64,000 nucleotides of DNA from an uncultured Cellvibrio sp. (GCA_946480695.1 CAMLKG010000017.1:32778-96777); one strand, 5' to 3'. Positions 27,960 to 37,875 are shown, counted from the stretch's first letter. Numbers and translations are program-made. The notes: generated by a model not told the origin, from the letters alone.

Positions 27960-30608
27960 ATGATTAACCCAAAGCGTTCATCACAGTTCCTGGTGTGCTG
28001 GCGCATTGCCTTATTGGTCCTGGCTTATCTGGTGTCCGGGAAGTTATCGTTGTTATTAGCGATTCCCCCTGGCTTTGTATCGGGGATTTTCCTACCCCTG
28101 GGAATTTCCCTCGGCGCGGTATTGATTTGGGGGACGCCCATGCTGTGGGGCGTTTTCCTGGGGTCGTTTTTGCTCAACATTCAAGTCTCGGCGGATGCCA
28201 GCCAGGATGTATCCGTGAATGTGATTTTGGTGGCGGTACAAATCGCGGCTGGCAGTTCATTGGCGAGTTTCGCCGGAGCCTTATTAATTCGTCACTATGT
28301 CGGGTTTCCGGATAAATTAACGGATGAGCGCAAGATTTTTGCATTTTTTGTGTTGGGCGGCCCCGTCGCAACCAGCCTGAGCGCGAGTTGCGGTGCACTG
28401 GCGCTTTATTTCAACGGTGTTATCCATTTTAAACAAATGTTATTCACCTGGTGGACCTGGTGGATCGGTGATGCCATCGGTGTGCTGATCGCCACACCGC
28501 TGATGTGCATATTCTTTATTAAGCCGCGTCATTTCTGGCGCAATCGGTTTTATACCGTCGGGGTTCCCATTATTGTTAGCAGCCTCGCGGTGGTTTCCAT
28601 CTTTGTACTCGCCAGTAATAACGAGCAAAAAAAAATGGAAGCGGACTTTAAACAACAGGCCGAGGTCATTACCCGTTCGGTTGAATCCCGCCTTTCAACC
28701 CTCGGATACAGTTTGGCGACCTTGCGCGGTTTATTTATTGCTTCTGATCGCGTTACTCGCGATGAATTCTCGGCTTATATCCAGCATGTTATTCCCGGTA
28801 TAAAAGGCGTGGCCGGTTTTGCCTGGAACCCATATATCCAGCATGAACAACGCGCTGACTTTGAGCGCGATATGCAAGCCCAAGGCTATGAAAATTTTTA
28901 CATTAAAGAGAAAGATCCCGAAGGCAAATATGAGGTTGCAAGTCAGCGTGCGGATTACACGGTTATCAGTTTTATCGAACCTATTGCGGAAAACCGGATA
29001 CTTGTGGGCCTCAATGTCGGGGTAGACCCGATCCGCTCACCCGTTCTGGAGCGCGCGCGGGATACGGGGGCCATCGCCATGACGAAACCTTTACCGCTGT
29101 TGCAACATGTGACTTTCCGGCGTGGGGTTATCGTTTATTATCCGGTGTATACGCGTGCGCATAATTTATCCACCGCCGCGGAGCGCCAGCAAAGCCTGGC
29201 GGGGTATGTGACCGCTATAGTCGGTTTGGATGATTTGATTCCTACCGCCCTCAATACATTTTCGAAGAAGGATTTCGAGGTACAAATTCTCGATATCACC
29301 GATAGCGCGGAACCGTTAATCTTTTATTCAAACCTGTCCGGCCAGGTGTCCACTTATGCAAAGGCCCTGGGTGTGACCCATGAGCTTTCGTTTGGTGGCC
29401 GGCGCTTGGCGGTAAATATTATTCCTAGCGAAATTTTCCTCGCGGAAAATCGCAGCTTGCAATCCTGGTTCGTATTGGCTGGTGGTTTATTGTTTTGCAG
29501 TTTCCTCGGGGGATTTTTATTGCTGGTTACCGGCCGTACCCAGCATGTGCGCGACCTGGTTGAACAGCGAACCAAGGAACTGGCGGCGGTTCTTGAACAT
29601 GCGGTTGAATCCATCCTGGTGGTCGATGAACAGGGCAAGGTTATCAAGGCCAACCCGGCGGCGATGCAATTATTTGGCTACGCATTCGATTCGTTGCATT
29701 CGATTGATTTTGGAAGACTGGTTCCATCATTGCGCGCACTGTTCCTTCCGGATGGTGAAAACCTGAAAACCATCAATTGGCGGGAGGGCATAGGTATTCG
29801 CAGTGATGGCCGTGAGTTACCGATTGAGTTGAGCTTAAGCCCGGTGGAACTACAGGAGCGCAAATTTTTTACCGTCATCGTTCACGATGCCACCGCCAAG
29901 CGAAAAGTGGATCGTTTGAAAAATGAATTCATTTCCACCATCAGCCAAGAGCTTCGCACCCCATTAACCGCCATCAAAGGCGCATTGGATATCGCGTTAA
30001 GCGGCGGCCTGGGTGAAGTGGAGGAGCGCCTGAAGGATACCTTAATCATTGCCAACAATAATGTGGATCGCCTGGCCCGGCTGGTAAACGATATCCTGGA
30101 TATCGATAAGCTGGAGTTTTCCAACATGCAATTAAGTACCCAGCCCACCCGGGTCTATCCTTTACTGCAACAATCCGTGGAGCAAAACCAGGATTATGCG
30201 GCAGGTTATGGTGTCCGGCTACTGTTGGAAAACATTGGCGAGGATGTGAAGTCACTGTGTGCAAATCTGGATATTGATCGTTTCTTCCAGGTCATGGCCA
30301 ACCTCCTATCCAACGCCATTAAATATTCCCATTTGGGTGGTGTGGTCAAAGTCACCATGGAGCCCGGTGAAACGGCATTAATTATTTCAGTGATTGATGA
30401 AGGCCAGGGAATTCCGGTGGAGTTCCGGCAGCGTATTTTTCGAAAGTTTGCCCAAACCGATTCGTCCGATCCCCGGCGACGAGATGGCACGGGCCTGGGT
30501 TTGAGCATTACCAAATCCATTGTGGAAAAACTGGGTGGTGTTATTGATTACCAATCGGTGGAAGGTGAGGGCAGCACTTTTTTCTTTACCCTGCCAATCA
30601 TCAAATAA
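27960..30608 (+). CDS. Membrane sensor histidine kinase-like protein (MASE1-CHASE-PAS-HisKA-HATPase) with Gln in place of the H-box His
   Basis: About 882 residues from the ATG at 27960 (a TTG at 27912 is the longest option; neither has a good ribosome-binding site). Order: MASE1 membrane domain (about 8-200), CHASE periplasmic sensor (about 230-450, ASDRVTRDEFSAYIQ, VAGFAWNPYI), a membrane helix near 505-525, PAS (about 540-640), HisKA (about 648-717) and HATPase (about 763-882). The ATP domain is intact: N box NLLSNAIKYS, DEGQGIP, IFRKFAQ, GTGLGLSI. The H box reads STISQELRTPL, so the phosphoacceptor His is Gln663. It may therefore not autophosphorylate in the usual way. No receiver domain or partner regulator is adjacent. 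It sits inside the flagellar island between flagellin 2 and fliD. Confidence 0.88.
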   Translation: MINPKRSSQFLVCWRIALLVLAYLVSGKLSLLLAIPPGFVSGIFLPLGISLGAVLIWGTPMLWGVFLGSFLLNIQVSADASQDVSVNVILVAVQIAAGSSLASFAGALLIRHYVGFPDKLTDERKIFAFFVLGGPVATSLSASCGALALYFNGVIHFKQMLFTWWTWWIGDAIGVLIATPLMCIFFIKPRHFWRNRFYTVGVPIIVSSLAVVSIFVLASNNEQKKMEADFKQQAEVITRSVESRLSTLGYSLATLRGLFIASDRVTRDEFSAYIQHVIPGIKGVAGFAWNPYIQHEQRADFERDMQAQGYENFYIKEKDPEGKYEVASQRADYTVISFIEPIAENRILVGLNVGVDPIRSPVLERARDTGAIAMTKPLPLLQHVTFRRGVIVYYPVYTRAHNLSTAAERQQSLAGYVTAIVGLDDLIPTALNTFSKKDFEVQILDITDSAEPLIFYSNLSGQVSTYAKALGVTHELSFGGRRLAVNIIPSEIFLAENRSLQSWFVLAGGLLFCSFLGGFLLLVTGRTQHVRDLVEQRTKELAAVLEHAVESILVVDEQGKVIKANPAAMQLFGYAFDSLHSIDFGRLVPSLRALFLPDGENLKTINWREGIGIRSDGRELPIELSLSPVELQERKFFTVIVHDATAKRKVDRLKNEFISTISQELRTPLTAIKGALDIALSGGLGEVEERLKDTLIIANNNVDRLARLVNDILDIDKLEFSNMQLSTQPTRVYPLLQQSVEQNQDYAAGYGVRLLLENIGEDVKSLCANLDIDRFFQVMANLLSNAIKYSHLGGVVKVTMEPGETALIISVIDEGQGIPVEFRQRIFRKFAQTDSSDPRRRDGTGLGLSITKSIVEKLGGVIDYQSVEGEGSTFFFTLPIIK

Positions 30609-30673
30609 CCTATCCACAGGGCCTTCACAAAAAGCCAAATACTGTGGCCTTTTATGAGTGCTTTTTATCCGAT

Positions 30674-30689
30674 TGGCCCGGTTTGTGCT
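30674..30689 (+). promoter_or_regulatory. Candidate sigma-54 promoter of fliD
   Basis: TGGCCC, five bases, GTGCT, with the right GG-GC spacing but two departures from consensus. It lies about 110 bases before fliD and upstream of a sigma-28 site. Confidence 0.45.
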
Positions 30690-30737
30690 GAAGCCCCTGT
30701 AACGAAATTTTTTTTAATGAAAGCGGCAAAACCGGCT

Positions 30738-30764
30738 AAAGTTTACCCACGGGTTGCCGCTAAC
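30738..30764 (+). promoter_or_regulatory. Sigma-28 promoter of fliD
   Basis: TAAAGTTT start, 15 bases between TAAA (30738-30741) and GCCGCTAA (30757-30764). The -10 differs from consensus by one base, the same variant as in front of cheV. It ends about 38 bases before the fliD ATG. Confidence 0.78.
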
Positions 30765-30801
30765 CATGGGTAGGCGGTAAATCTATGGTGTGGAGGTATA
30801 C

Positions 30802-32859
30802 ATGGTGAGCGGTACATCAAGTACGACCAATAGCAATGCGGCGACAGGCTCCAGCATTATCAGTGCGTTAGGAACCGGTTCGGGCATTGATACCAATAAG
30901 TTGGCTGACCAACTCACCGAAGCCAGCAAACAGGTCCAGGCCGCCCGGCTAACCACCAGGAAGACCCTGTTAGAAACCCAAATCTCTGATTACGGGCTGT
31001 TGCGCAGCTCTTTGTCAAAGCTGGAAGCCGCCGCTGCCGCATTAGGCAGCGCTGATACGTTTAATGCCAAATCCTTGTCGATTCCTGACACTAAATTACT
31101 CAGTATCACCAAGCTGGATGCCAAAGCTGCCGCCGGTGGCTATCAATTAAAGGTAGAGCAGGTTGCCCAATCGCAATCATTAAGCTCCGGCACCTTTACT
31201 TCCATGACCGACCCTATTGGGAAGGGCACCCTGACCATTCGCCTGGGTGAGTGGGATGCCGGCCTCACGGATTTTATCCTGGATTCCACCAAAACCGGGG
31301 CCACCATTACCATTGATGACAGCAATAATTCCCTCACTGGTTTGCGCGATGCCATCAACAAGGCCAACATCGGTGTAGCTGCCAGTATTGTTAGCGACGG
31401 TGGCTCTTATCGGTTGCTGTTAACGTCCAAGTCCGGTGCTAAAAATGAAATTGAAATCAGCGCAACGGAAGATGCCGGTGCACCTGGTTTGGCATCGTTT
31501 AACTTTAATGAAACCACGCGCAACCTTACGCAGCAGCAAGAAGGCCTGGACGCAAAAATACGCGTAAACGGTTTATTGGTGAGCCGTGAGTCCAACCAGA
31601 TTAAAGATGTAATTGATGGGTTGGAATTTGATGTGTTCAGTGCGTCGCTGACGGAAACTATCAATATTTCTATTAATGAGGATAAATCAATTGCCGAAAC
31701 CGCCATTCGCGATTTCGTGGCAGCCTACAATACCTTTAAAGGTGAAGTAGAAAAACTGATTGGTTTTGATGCGGAATTGAAAGAGTACGGCAGTTTGAAG
31801 AGCGATCCCCTCGCGAAAAATCTAATGCAGGGAATCCGCAATATGTTGTCCGGCTCTGTTCCTGGTTTAAGCGGCGGCTTCAGTAACCTGTCCACCTTGG
31901 GCATCAGAACTGAATTGGATGGTTCATTAAAAATCGTTGAAAACGAAGGCAATACCGGCTTTCGTTCCGCTATCGATAATAACTTTGCATTTGTGCGCGA
32001 TCTATTTGTGCCAAAAACATCTTCGTCGGTGGTCAATATTGACCTGACTAAATACAGCGCGAAAAGCCAACCCGGTTCTTATGATGTGGTTATCACCCAG
32101 CAACCCGCCAAGGGCAAATTAACCGGCGCAGATATAGGCATAACCTTTCCACTGGATACCACTGGTAAAGATTACAACTTCAAAGTGAAACTGGACGGTA
32201 CAGAAAGCGCTACCATCACCATTCCCAGCGGAAAAATTTATACATCTGCTGCTGAATTGGCATCGGAAATTCAAAGCCTGATTAATCTGGATGACAATCT
32301 TAAGGCGATGAAATATACCCTCGCCGTCAGTGTGGAGGCCAATAAACTGGTGTTTACATCGAACGCCTACGGGAGCACCAGCAACGTAGAGATGACGGCG
32401 GTATCAACCGATATGGCAGATTTGGGAATTAGCCTTGGCAGTGGCGTTGCGGGTAAAGATGTTGTTGGTACTGTTGCCGGTGAGGCAGCATTCGGTTACG
32501 GCAATGTCCTGTTGCCTGCACTGGGTAGTAAAGCCGAAGGTTTAAGCATGGCAGTACAGCCGGGGGCAACTGGCGGCACTATCACATTCTCACGCGGATT
32601 TGCCGGCGGTTTAACAAGTTTGGTGAATGACTATCTCAAATCATCCGGCGTGATTAAAGAACGTGAAGCGACAATTAATAAAAATATAGAAAAGGTAGAA
32701 AAAGACGAAGAAGCATTGAATCGCCGCAGTGAAGCTTATCGCGCGCGGTTAATGGCGCAATTCCAGGCGATGGAATCGATTGTTCGTTCACTGAATTCTA
32801 CCGGTGATTTTTTGGATGGCATTTTGGATCGCTTGCCATTTACTGCGAAAAACAGCTAA
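30802..32859 (+). CDS. fliD: Flagellar filament cap protein FliD (HAP2), enlarged form
   Basis: 685 residues from the ATG at 30802, which follows GGAGG by 5 bases; an in-frame GTG 12 bases upstream is unlikely. N-terminal GTGSGIDTNKLADQLTEASK and VEQVAQSQSLSSGTFTS-type sequences and C-terminal GGLTSLVNDYLKSSGVI, followed by the heptad helix EREATINKNIEKVEKDEEAL, are diagnostic. The length exceeds enterobacterial FliD (about 470) by roughly 200 residues in the middle. FliD caps the filament tip and helps flagellin fold. No fliS follows, which is unusual. Confidence 0.95.
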   Translation: MVSGTSSTTNSNAATGSSIISALGTGSGIDTNKLADQLTEASKQVQAARLTTRKTLLETQISDYGLLRSSLSKLEAAAAALGSADTFNAKSLSIPDTKLLSITKLDAKAAAGGYQLKVEQVAQSQSLSSGTFTSMTDPIGKGTLTIRLGEWDAGLTDFILDSTKTGATITIDDSNNSLTGLRDAINKANIGVAASIVSDGGSYRLLLTSKSGAKNEIEISATEDAGAPGLASFNFNETTRNLTQQQEGLDAKIRVNGLLVSRESNQIKDVIDGLEFDVFSASLTETINISINEDKSIAETAIRDFVAAYNTFKGEVEKLIGFDAELKEYGSLKSDPLAKNLMQGIRNMLSGSVPGLSGGFSNLSTLGIRTELDGSLKIVENEGNTGFRSAIDNNFAFVRDLFVPKTSSSVVNIDLTKYSAKSQPGSYDVVITQQPAKGKLTGADIGITFPLDTTGKDYNFKVKLDGTESATITIPSGKIYTSAAELASEIQSLINLDDNLKAMKYTLAVSVEANKLVFTSNAYGSTSNVEMTAVSTDMADLGISLGSGVAGKDVVGTVAGEAAFGYGNVLLPALGSKAEGLSMAVQPGATGGTITFSRGFAGGLTSLVNDYLKSSGVIKEREATINKNIEKVEKDEEALNRRSEAYRARLMAQFQAMESIVRSLNSTGDFLDGILDRLPFTAKNS

Positions 32860-32874
32860 TTCATGTTTTTATAG

Positions 32875-32899
32875 GGCATCGGGTTATAAGCTCGATGCC
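32875..32899 (+). terminator. Weak hairpin after fliD
   Basis: GGCATCG and CGATGCC form a 7-bp stem with an 11-base loop. The T-rich stretch after it is discontinuous, so termination may be partial. Confidence 0.4.
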
Positions 32900-32996
32900 A
32901 GTATTCTTGTTTTGCTATTAACCACGCTTTTAGCGTGACCTTAGCCTATTCCTTTGCTATACACCCACAACGATTTTAGTTACTGGCAGGTAGGTT

Positions 32997-33677
32997 ATGT
33001 CCAAGGTATACGCATTGGTTCCCGCTCGCGGTGGCTCCAAAACCATTCCGCAGAAAAGTATTGTTCCCCTCATGGACCAGCCATTAATTGCTTATACATT
33101 GCAAGCAGTTAACGCATCGGAAGTTGCCGACGTTGTTTATGTTTCGTCGGATGATGAGCAGATCCTGGCAGTCGCGAATTATTACGGCGCGGAGAAATTC
33201 AAGCGCGATCCCCATCTGGCTTCCAATGAAGCAACACTGGATTCTGTGGTTGCCGAATTCATCCACAGGATAAAACCGGAACCCAAGGACATTATTATTT
33301 TGTTGTTGCCTACATCGCCCCTGCGGACGTCTGAGCACATCCGCGACGCCCTGGCGGAATTTAAGGATTTCCCGACCTGCCGATGTTTGTTAAGTGTGTA
33401 TGAAATCGAAAGCAAATATTTCAACGCATACGTTGGCGGAGGCGAATTCCTCCATCCATTGTCCGGCGAGCATGTTTCCTATATGACGCGCCATGATTTA
33501 CCGTCGTTATATTTACCCAACCGGGCGATCTATATTTTTCGCGTGAATGAGTTTTTGCGGGAAGAAAAAATTCCTAAAACCCATCTCATCCCTTTCTTAA
33601 TGTCTGAAGCGGATAGTTTGGAGGTTAAATGCGAGGAAGATTTTGCCGCAGCGGAAGTGGGGTTACAGCAAAAATAA
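32997..33677 (+). CDS. Nonulosonate-type cytidylyltransferase (CMP-sugar synthetase, NeuA/PseF-like)
   Basis: 226 residues. The nucleotide-binding N terminus ALVPARGGSKTIPQKSI matches the acylneuraminate cytidylyltransferase signature (usually PARGGSKGIPxKN). Later motifs are VYVSSDDEQI, LLPTSPLRTSEHI and YLPNRAIYIF, all in expected places. Such enzymes activate sialic, pseudaminic or legionaminic acids with CTP. Position directly behind fliD suggests it supplies an activated sugar for flagellin glycosylation; this is inference. The other genes of such a pathway are not in the window. SD-like AGG lies upstream of the ATG. Confidence 0.82.
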   Translation: MSKVYALVPARGGSKTIPQKSIVPLMDQPLIAYTLQAVNASEVADVVYVSSDDEQILAVANYYGAEKFKRDPHLASNEATLDSVVAEFIHRIKPEPKDIIILLLPTSPLRTSEHIRDALAEFKDFPTCRCLLSVYEIESKYFNAYVGGGEFLHPLSGEHVSYMTRHDLPSLYLPNRAIYIFRVNEFLREEKIPKTHLIPFLMSEADSLEVKCEEDFAAAEVGLQQK

Positions 33678-33710
33678 ATTGTCGGGAAATCATTCCCTAT
33701 AAATTTCAAC

Positions 33711-33737
33711 AAAAAAAGCCCGCTAAACAGCGGGCTT
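33711..33737 (-). terminator. Rho-independent terminator of acnB
   Basis: AAGCCCGC and GCGGGCTT form an 8-bp stem with a 6-base loop. On the minus strand the stem is followed by a run of seven T, so it serves acnB. Confidence 0.9.
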
Positions 33738-33752
33738 CCCAACCAGGCAGCG

Positions 33753-36371
33753 CTAGATAGCGACGGTCTGGATTTCTACCGCAGCAATGCGCTTGCCTTC
33801 GTTGGCAGCGTTTTGGTAGCTCTCAATTTCATTGAAATTAAGGTAGCGATAAATATCAGCAGACATGCTGTCAATCTTCTTAGCGTATTCCAGGTACTCT
33901 GCGGGCGTCGGCAGTTTGCCTAATACCGCTGCAATGGCCGCGAGTTCAGCAGAGGCCAGGTATACGTTCGCACCTTCACCCAGGCGATTGGGGAAGTTAC
34001 GCGTGGAGGTAGATACCACGGTAGAGTTTTTGGCTACACGCGCCTGGTTACCCATGCAAAGCGAACAACCGGGCATTTCAGTGCGCGCACCTTTTACGCC
34101 AAAGATGCTGTAGTAACCTTCTTCCATTAACTGGTGCTCGTCCATCTTGGTTGGTGGTGCAATCCACAGGCGGGTAGACAATTCATCCTTGGTAGCGGAG
34201 AGCAGTTTACCGGCAGCGCGGAAGTGGCCGATGTTAGTCATACAGGAACCGATAAAGACTTCATCGATCTTGTCACCGGCCACATCAGACAATACTTTCA
34301 CATCGTCCGGATCGTTCGGGCACGCCAGGATCGGCTCTTTAATATCAGCGAGGTCAATGTCGATAATCGCAGCGTATTCAGCATCGGCATCAGCTTCCAT
34401 CAATACCGGGTTAGCCAGCCACTCTTCCATTTTGCGTGCACGGCGCTCAATGGTACGTACATCGCCGTAACCTTGTTCAATCATCCAGCGCAACATAGTG
34501 ATGTTGGACTTGAGGTATTCGATGATGGGTTCTTTATCCAGCTTGATGGTACAACCGGCGGCAGAGCGTTCCGCCGAGGCGTCGGAAATTTCAAACGCCT
34601 GTTCAACTTTGAGCTTGGGCAAGCCTTCCACTTCCAGGATGCGGCCGGAGAAAATGTTTTTCTTGCCTTTCTTCTCCACGGTCAACAAGCCTTGCTTGAT
34701 CGCATAAAGCGGGATGGCATTGACGAGGTCACGCAAGGTAATACCGGGTTGCATCTCGCCTTTAAAGCGAACCAGCACAGACTCGGGCATATCCAACGGC
34801 ATAACACCGGTTGCCGCTGCGAAGGCTACCAGGCCGGAACCCGCCGGGAAGGAAATACCGATCGGGAAGCGGGTATGGGAGTCGCCGCCAGTGCCCACTG
34901 TGTCAGGTAACAACATACGGTTCAGCCAACTGTGGATGATGCCGTCGCCCGGGCGCAGGGAAACACCGCCACGCGTCATGATAAAGTCGGGCAGGGTGTG
35001 TTGGGTTTCAATATCCACTGGTTTTGGATAAGCCGCTGTATGGCAGAAGGACTGCATGGTCAGGTCAGCGGAGAAGCCCAGGCAAGCCAGGTCTTTCAAT
35101 TCATCGCGGGTCATCGGGCCGGTAGTGTCCTGAGAACCTACAGTGGTCATTCGGGGTTCGCAGTATGTGCCCGGGCGAATACCCAGGGTGCCGCAGGCCT
35201 TGCCCACCATTTTCTGGGCCAGGGTGTAACCTTTACCGGTATCCGCAGGTGCTTGCGGCAGGCGGAACAGGGTACTTGGTGGCAAGCCCAGGGATTCGCG
35301 CGCTTTGGTGGTAAGCCCGCGGCCGATGATCAATGGAATACGGCCACCTGCTTGCACTTCGTCCAGCAATACATCGGATTTCAATTCAAATTCTGAAATC
35401 ACGGCGCCGGTATTGGCATTAAGGATTTTGCCTTCATAGGGGCGAATTTCGATGACATCACCCATGTTCAGGTTGTCTACCGGAGCTTCAAATACCAATG
35501 CGCCTGCATCTTCCATAGTGTTATAGAAAATCGGGGCAACTTTCCCGCCGATACATACCCCGCCAGTGCGCTTGTTAGGTACGCCGGGAATATCGTCACC
35601 GATGAACCACAACACCGAGTTGGTTGCCGATTTACGGGACGAGCCGGTACCGACCACATCACCGACAAACACCAGTGGGAAGCCTTTGGTTTTCAGGGCT
35701 TCGATTTGTTTGATCGGGCCGATTTTTCCGGGCTCGTCAGGCGTAATGCCATCGCGCGGCATCTTGAACATGGCCAGGGCATGCAGGGGAATATCGGGGC
35801 GTGACCAGGCGTCGGGTGCCGGTGACAGGTCATCGGTGTTGGTTTCGCCGGTGACTTTAAAGACAGTGAGCTTGGTGCTTTCAGGCACTTTGGGTTTGCT
35901 GGTAAACCATTCGCCATCGGCCCAGGATTGCATTAAAGCCTTGGCGTACGGGTTGCCGGCTTTCACTTTTTCTTCCACATCGTGGAAGGCATCGAACATC
36001 AGCAATGTGTGCTTGAGTTGTTCGGCGGCCAGTGGCGCCAGGCTGGCATCATCAAGCAGGTTAACCAGGGGTTCTATGTTGTAACCCCCGAGCATCATGC
36101 CGAGCAGTTTAATCGCGAGGGGTTTATCAATGAGGGGGGAACTTGCTTCTTCTTTCAGGATCGCGCTTAGGAAAGCGGCTTTAACATAGGCGGCTTCATC
36201 GACGCCGGGCGGAACGCGGTCAGTGATCAAATCCAGTAATACTTCAGCTTCACCGGCGGGGGGATTCTTCAGTAACTCAACCAATCCGGCAACTTGTTCA
36301 GCATTCAGTGGTTTGGGTGGAATACCTTCTGCGGCGCGTTCTGCGACCTGTTTACGATAGGCTTCAAGCAC
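33753..36371 (-). CDS. acnB: Aconitate hydratase B
   Basis: 872 residues, the normal AcnB length. TCA-cycle enzyme that interconverts citrate and isocitrate (and often 2-methylaconitate steps). N-terminal HEAT-like domain, then the swivel domain ([20 protein letters not shown]) and catalytic domains. The 4Fe-4S cysteines are visible in [10 protein letters not shown] and [28 protein letters not shown] is the substrate region. Start is GTG at 36371 with GAGG 8 bases upstream. Transcribed alone, convergent with the cytidylyltransferase gene. Confidence 0.97.
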   Translation of the reverse strand: MLEAYRKQVAERAAEGIPPKPLNAEQVAGLVELLKNPPAGEAEVLLDLITDRVPPGVDEAAYVKAAFLSAILKEEASSPLIDKPLAIKLLGMMLGGYNIEPLVNLLDDASLAPLAAEQLKHTLLMFDAFHDVEEKVKAGNPYAKALMQSWADGEWFTSKPKVPESTKLTVFKVTGETNTDDLSPAPDAWSRPDIPLHALAMFKMPRDGITPDEPGKIGPIKQIEALKTKGFPLVFVGDVVGTGSSRKSATNSVLWFIGDDIPGVPNKRTGGVCIGGKVAPIFYNTMEDAGALVFEAPVDNLNMGDVIEIRPYEGKILNANTGAVISEFELKSDVLLDEVQAGGRIPLIIGRGLTTKARESLGLPPSTLFRLPQAPADTGKGYTLAQKMVGKACGTLGIRPGTYCEPRMTTVGSQDTTGPMTRDELKDLACLGFSADLTMQSFCHTAAYPKPVDIETQHTLPDFIMTRGGVSLRPGDGIIHSWLNRMLLPDTVGTGGDSHTRFPIGISFPAGSGLVAFAAATGVMPLDMPESVLVRFKGEMQPGITLRDLVNAIPLYAIKQGLLTVEKKGKKNIFSGRILEVEGLPKLKVEQAFEISDASAERSAAGCTIKLDKEPIIEYLKSNITMLRWMIEQGYGDVRTIERRARKMEEWLANPVLMEADADAEYAAIIDIDLADIKEPILACPNDPDDVKVLSDVAGDKIDEVFIGSCMTNIGHFRAAGKLLSATKDELSTRLWIAPPTKMDEHQLMEEGYYSIFGVKGARTEMPGCSLCMGNQARVAKNSTVVSTSTRNFPNRLGEGANVYLASAELAAIAAVLGKLPTPAEYLEYAKKIDSMSADIYRYLNFNEIESYQNAANEGKRIAAVEIQTVAI

Positions 36372-36430
36372 GGTTTTATCCTCATTAGTGTGGGGTTACT
36401 CCTTCGGCAGGATCTCTGCGTCTGGAGACT

Positions 36431-36449
36431 ATCCATGGCCATCATGGAT
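36431..36449 (-). promoter_or_regulatory. Short inverted repeat in the acnB leader
   Basis: ATCCATG and CATGGAT with a 5-base centre, about 60-80 bases before the acnB start. It could be an operator or a leader hairpin; nothing more can be said. The rest of the 387-base gap up to the next gene shows no other feature. Confidence 0.3.
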
Positions 36450-36759
36450 GCTAAAGGGCGTTTAAAAAGTAAGCGCTCTTGATAATGCTCGCGGGAGAGC
36501 GGTAAATCGGGCGCGAATTATACCTGAAGCAATCCAGCCTGTTAATGAGTAATGGAAAGCCTTATAACTATGTGTTTGCCCCGCGTTGGCTGCCTTCGGT
36601 ATTTAAGGTGGATTGTGGTAAGGTGGTGAGCCTGTCTGGTCGCATAAATGAAAATACGGTGAGAGCTTGTTTGGTTATCCAAGCAGATAAAAATACAACG
36701 ACTGCACAGCAACAAGCCTGACAACAAATCCAATTAAAGACCTGCCCAAAGAGGAATTT

Positions 36760-37824
36760 ATGAAACTGACACGGCAACGCCTATTGATTTCAGGGCTTAT
36801 GGCCAGCTTGTTAGCCATGGCCGGCTGCGAGCAAAAAACAGAAAATTCACCACCTGTTACAACCCGTGTCGCTGAAACAGTGGCCACTGCCTCTGTCGCA
36901 GCAACAATGTCTGAAGCAGCACCCACGCCTGGAACAGCAGCACCGGTTGCTGCTGCGACATGTGACGGAACTGCACCTGCGGGAGATTTGAGGCCGATAC
37001 GCATTGACACTGCCAATAGCACTCGCAATGAGGAAGGATTGTATGAAGGTCCCGTGTGGATAAATAATTCGCTGTATTTTTCCGATTTTACATTCAGTGC
37101 CGGTTTTCCATCGCGTATCCAAAAACTGGATGCGTCCGGTGCAATGAGCACCGCAATCGAGGACTCCGGCAGCAATGGCCTTGCGGTGGATAAAGACGGT
37201 TTCCTGATTGCAGGTACGCATAAGTTTAAAAGCCTATCCCGTTTTAATCCGGCCACGGGTGAGCGCACCGCGGTTGTTTCCCAATATGCGGGAAATGTAT
37301 TTAATTCTCCCAACGATATTACGATTGCCCAGGACGGAACTATTTATTTTACCGATCCCGCATTCCAACGCGATGCCGCTCCCGGCGGGCAGGAAAAAAC
37401 GGGGGTATATCGGGTAGCCACCGATGGAACGGTAACGCTGGTTGACGATAGCATTTCAAACCCGAATGGCATTGCCTTATCGCCTGCGGGTGATGTGCTT
37501 TATGTCAATGGCGGCGGTGAGCAAGGTATATTGCGCGCCTATCCCATTGTGAATGGTACTCCCCAACAGGGCACTGACCTTGTTACAGGCTTGAGTATTC
37601 CTGATGGCATGGCGGTCGATTGCAAAGGGAACATCTATGTAACCGAACATGTCGCGCGCAAACTGCGGGTATACGATCCGCAAGGGCAGGAAATCGCACG
37701 GGCCAGTACCGATGCAAATTTAACTAACGTCGCATTTGGCGGTGCTGAAGGAAAAACGCTTTTCCTGACTGGCGCCGGCGCACTGTGGAAAATTGATCTG
37801 GCAATTACCGGTACGCCTTATTAA
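36760..37824 (+). CDS. SMP-30/gluconolactonase-like lipoprotein
   Basis: 354 residues. A lipoprotein signal is clear (LLAMAGC at residues 17-23). A 60-residue Ala/Thr/Pro linker leads into a six-bladed propeller of the SMP-30/gluconolactonase type: EGLYEGPVWINNSLYFSDF, SNGLAVDKDGFLIAGTH, FNSPNDITIAQDGTIYFTDP, NPNGIALSPAGDVLYVN, PDGMAVDCKGNIYVTE. Family members hydrolyse sugar lactones in a metal-dependent manner. The substrate is unknown. AGAGG precedes the ATG; followed by a GC-rich hairpin. Confidence 0.88.
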   Translation: MKLTRQRLLISGLMASLLAMAGCEQKTENSPPVTTRVAETVATASVAATMSEAAPTPGTAAPVAAATCDGTAPAGDLRPIRIDTANSTRNEEGLYEGPVWINNSLYFSDFTFSAGFPSRIQKLDASGAMSTAIEDSGSNGLAVDKDGFLIAGTHKFKSLSRFNPATGERTAVVSQYAGNVFNSPNDITIAQDGTIYFTDPAFQRDAAPGGQEKTGVYRVATDGTVTLVDDSISNPNGIALSPAGDVLYVNGGGEQGILRAYPIVNGTPQQGTDLVTGLSIPDGMAVDCKGNIYVTEHVARKLRVYDPQGQEIARASTDANLTNVAFGGAEGKTLFLTGAGALWKIDLAITGTPY

Positions 37825-37857
37825 TTTGGTTGTTCATCCTTTGGTAGAAATCCTGGC

Positions 37858-37875
37858 GGGCCGGTTACCCGGCCC
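37858..37875 (+). terminator. GC-rich hairpin after the SMP-30-like gene
   Basis: GGGCCGG and CCGGCCC with a 4-base loop. No T run follows, so termination is doubtful. Confidence 0.45.

Noticed and set aside
34134..34910. 258-codon plus-strand frame inside acnB
   Set aside because: It lies fully antisense to a highly conserved enzyme; codon bias of acnB explains the open frame.
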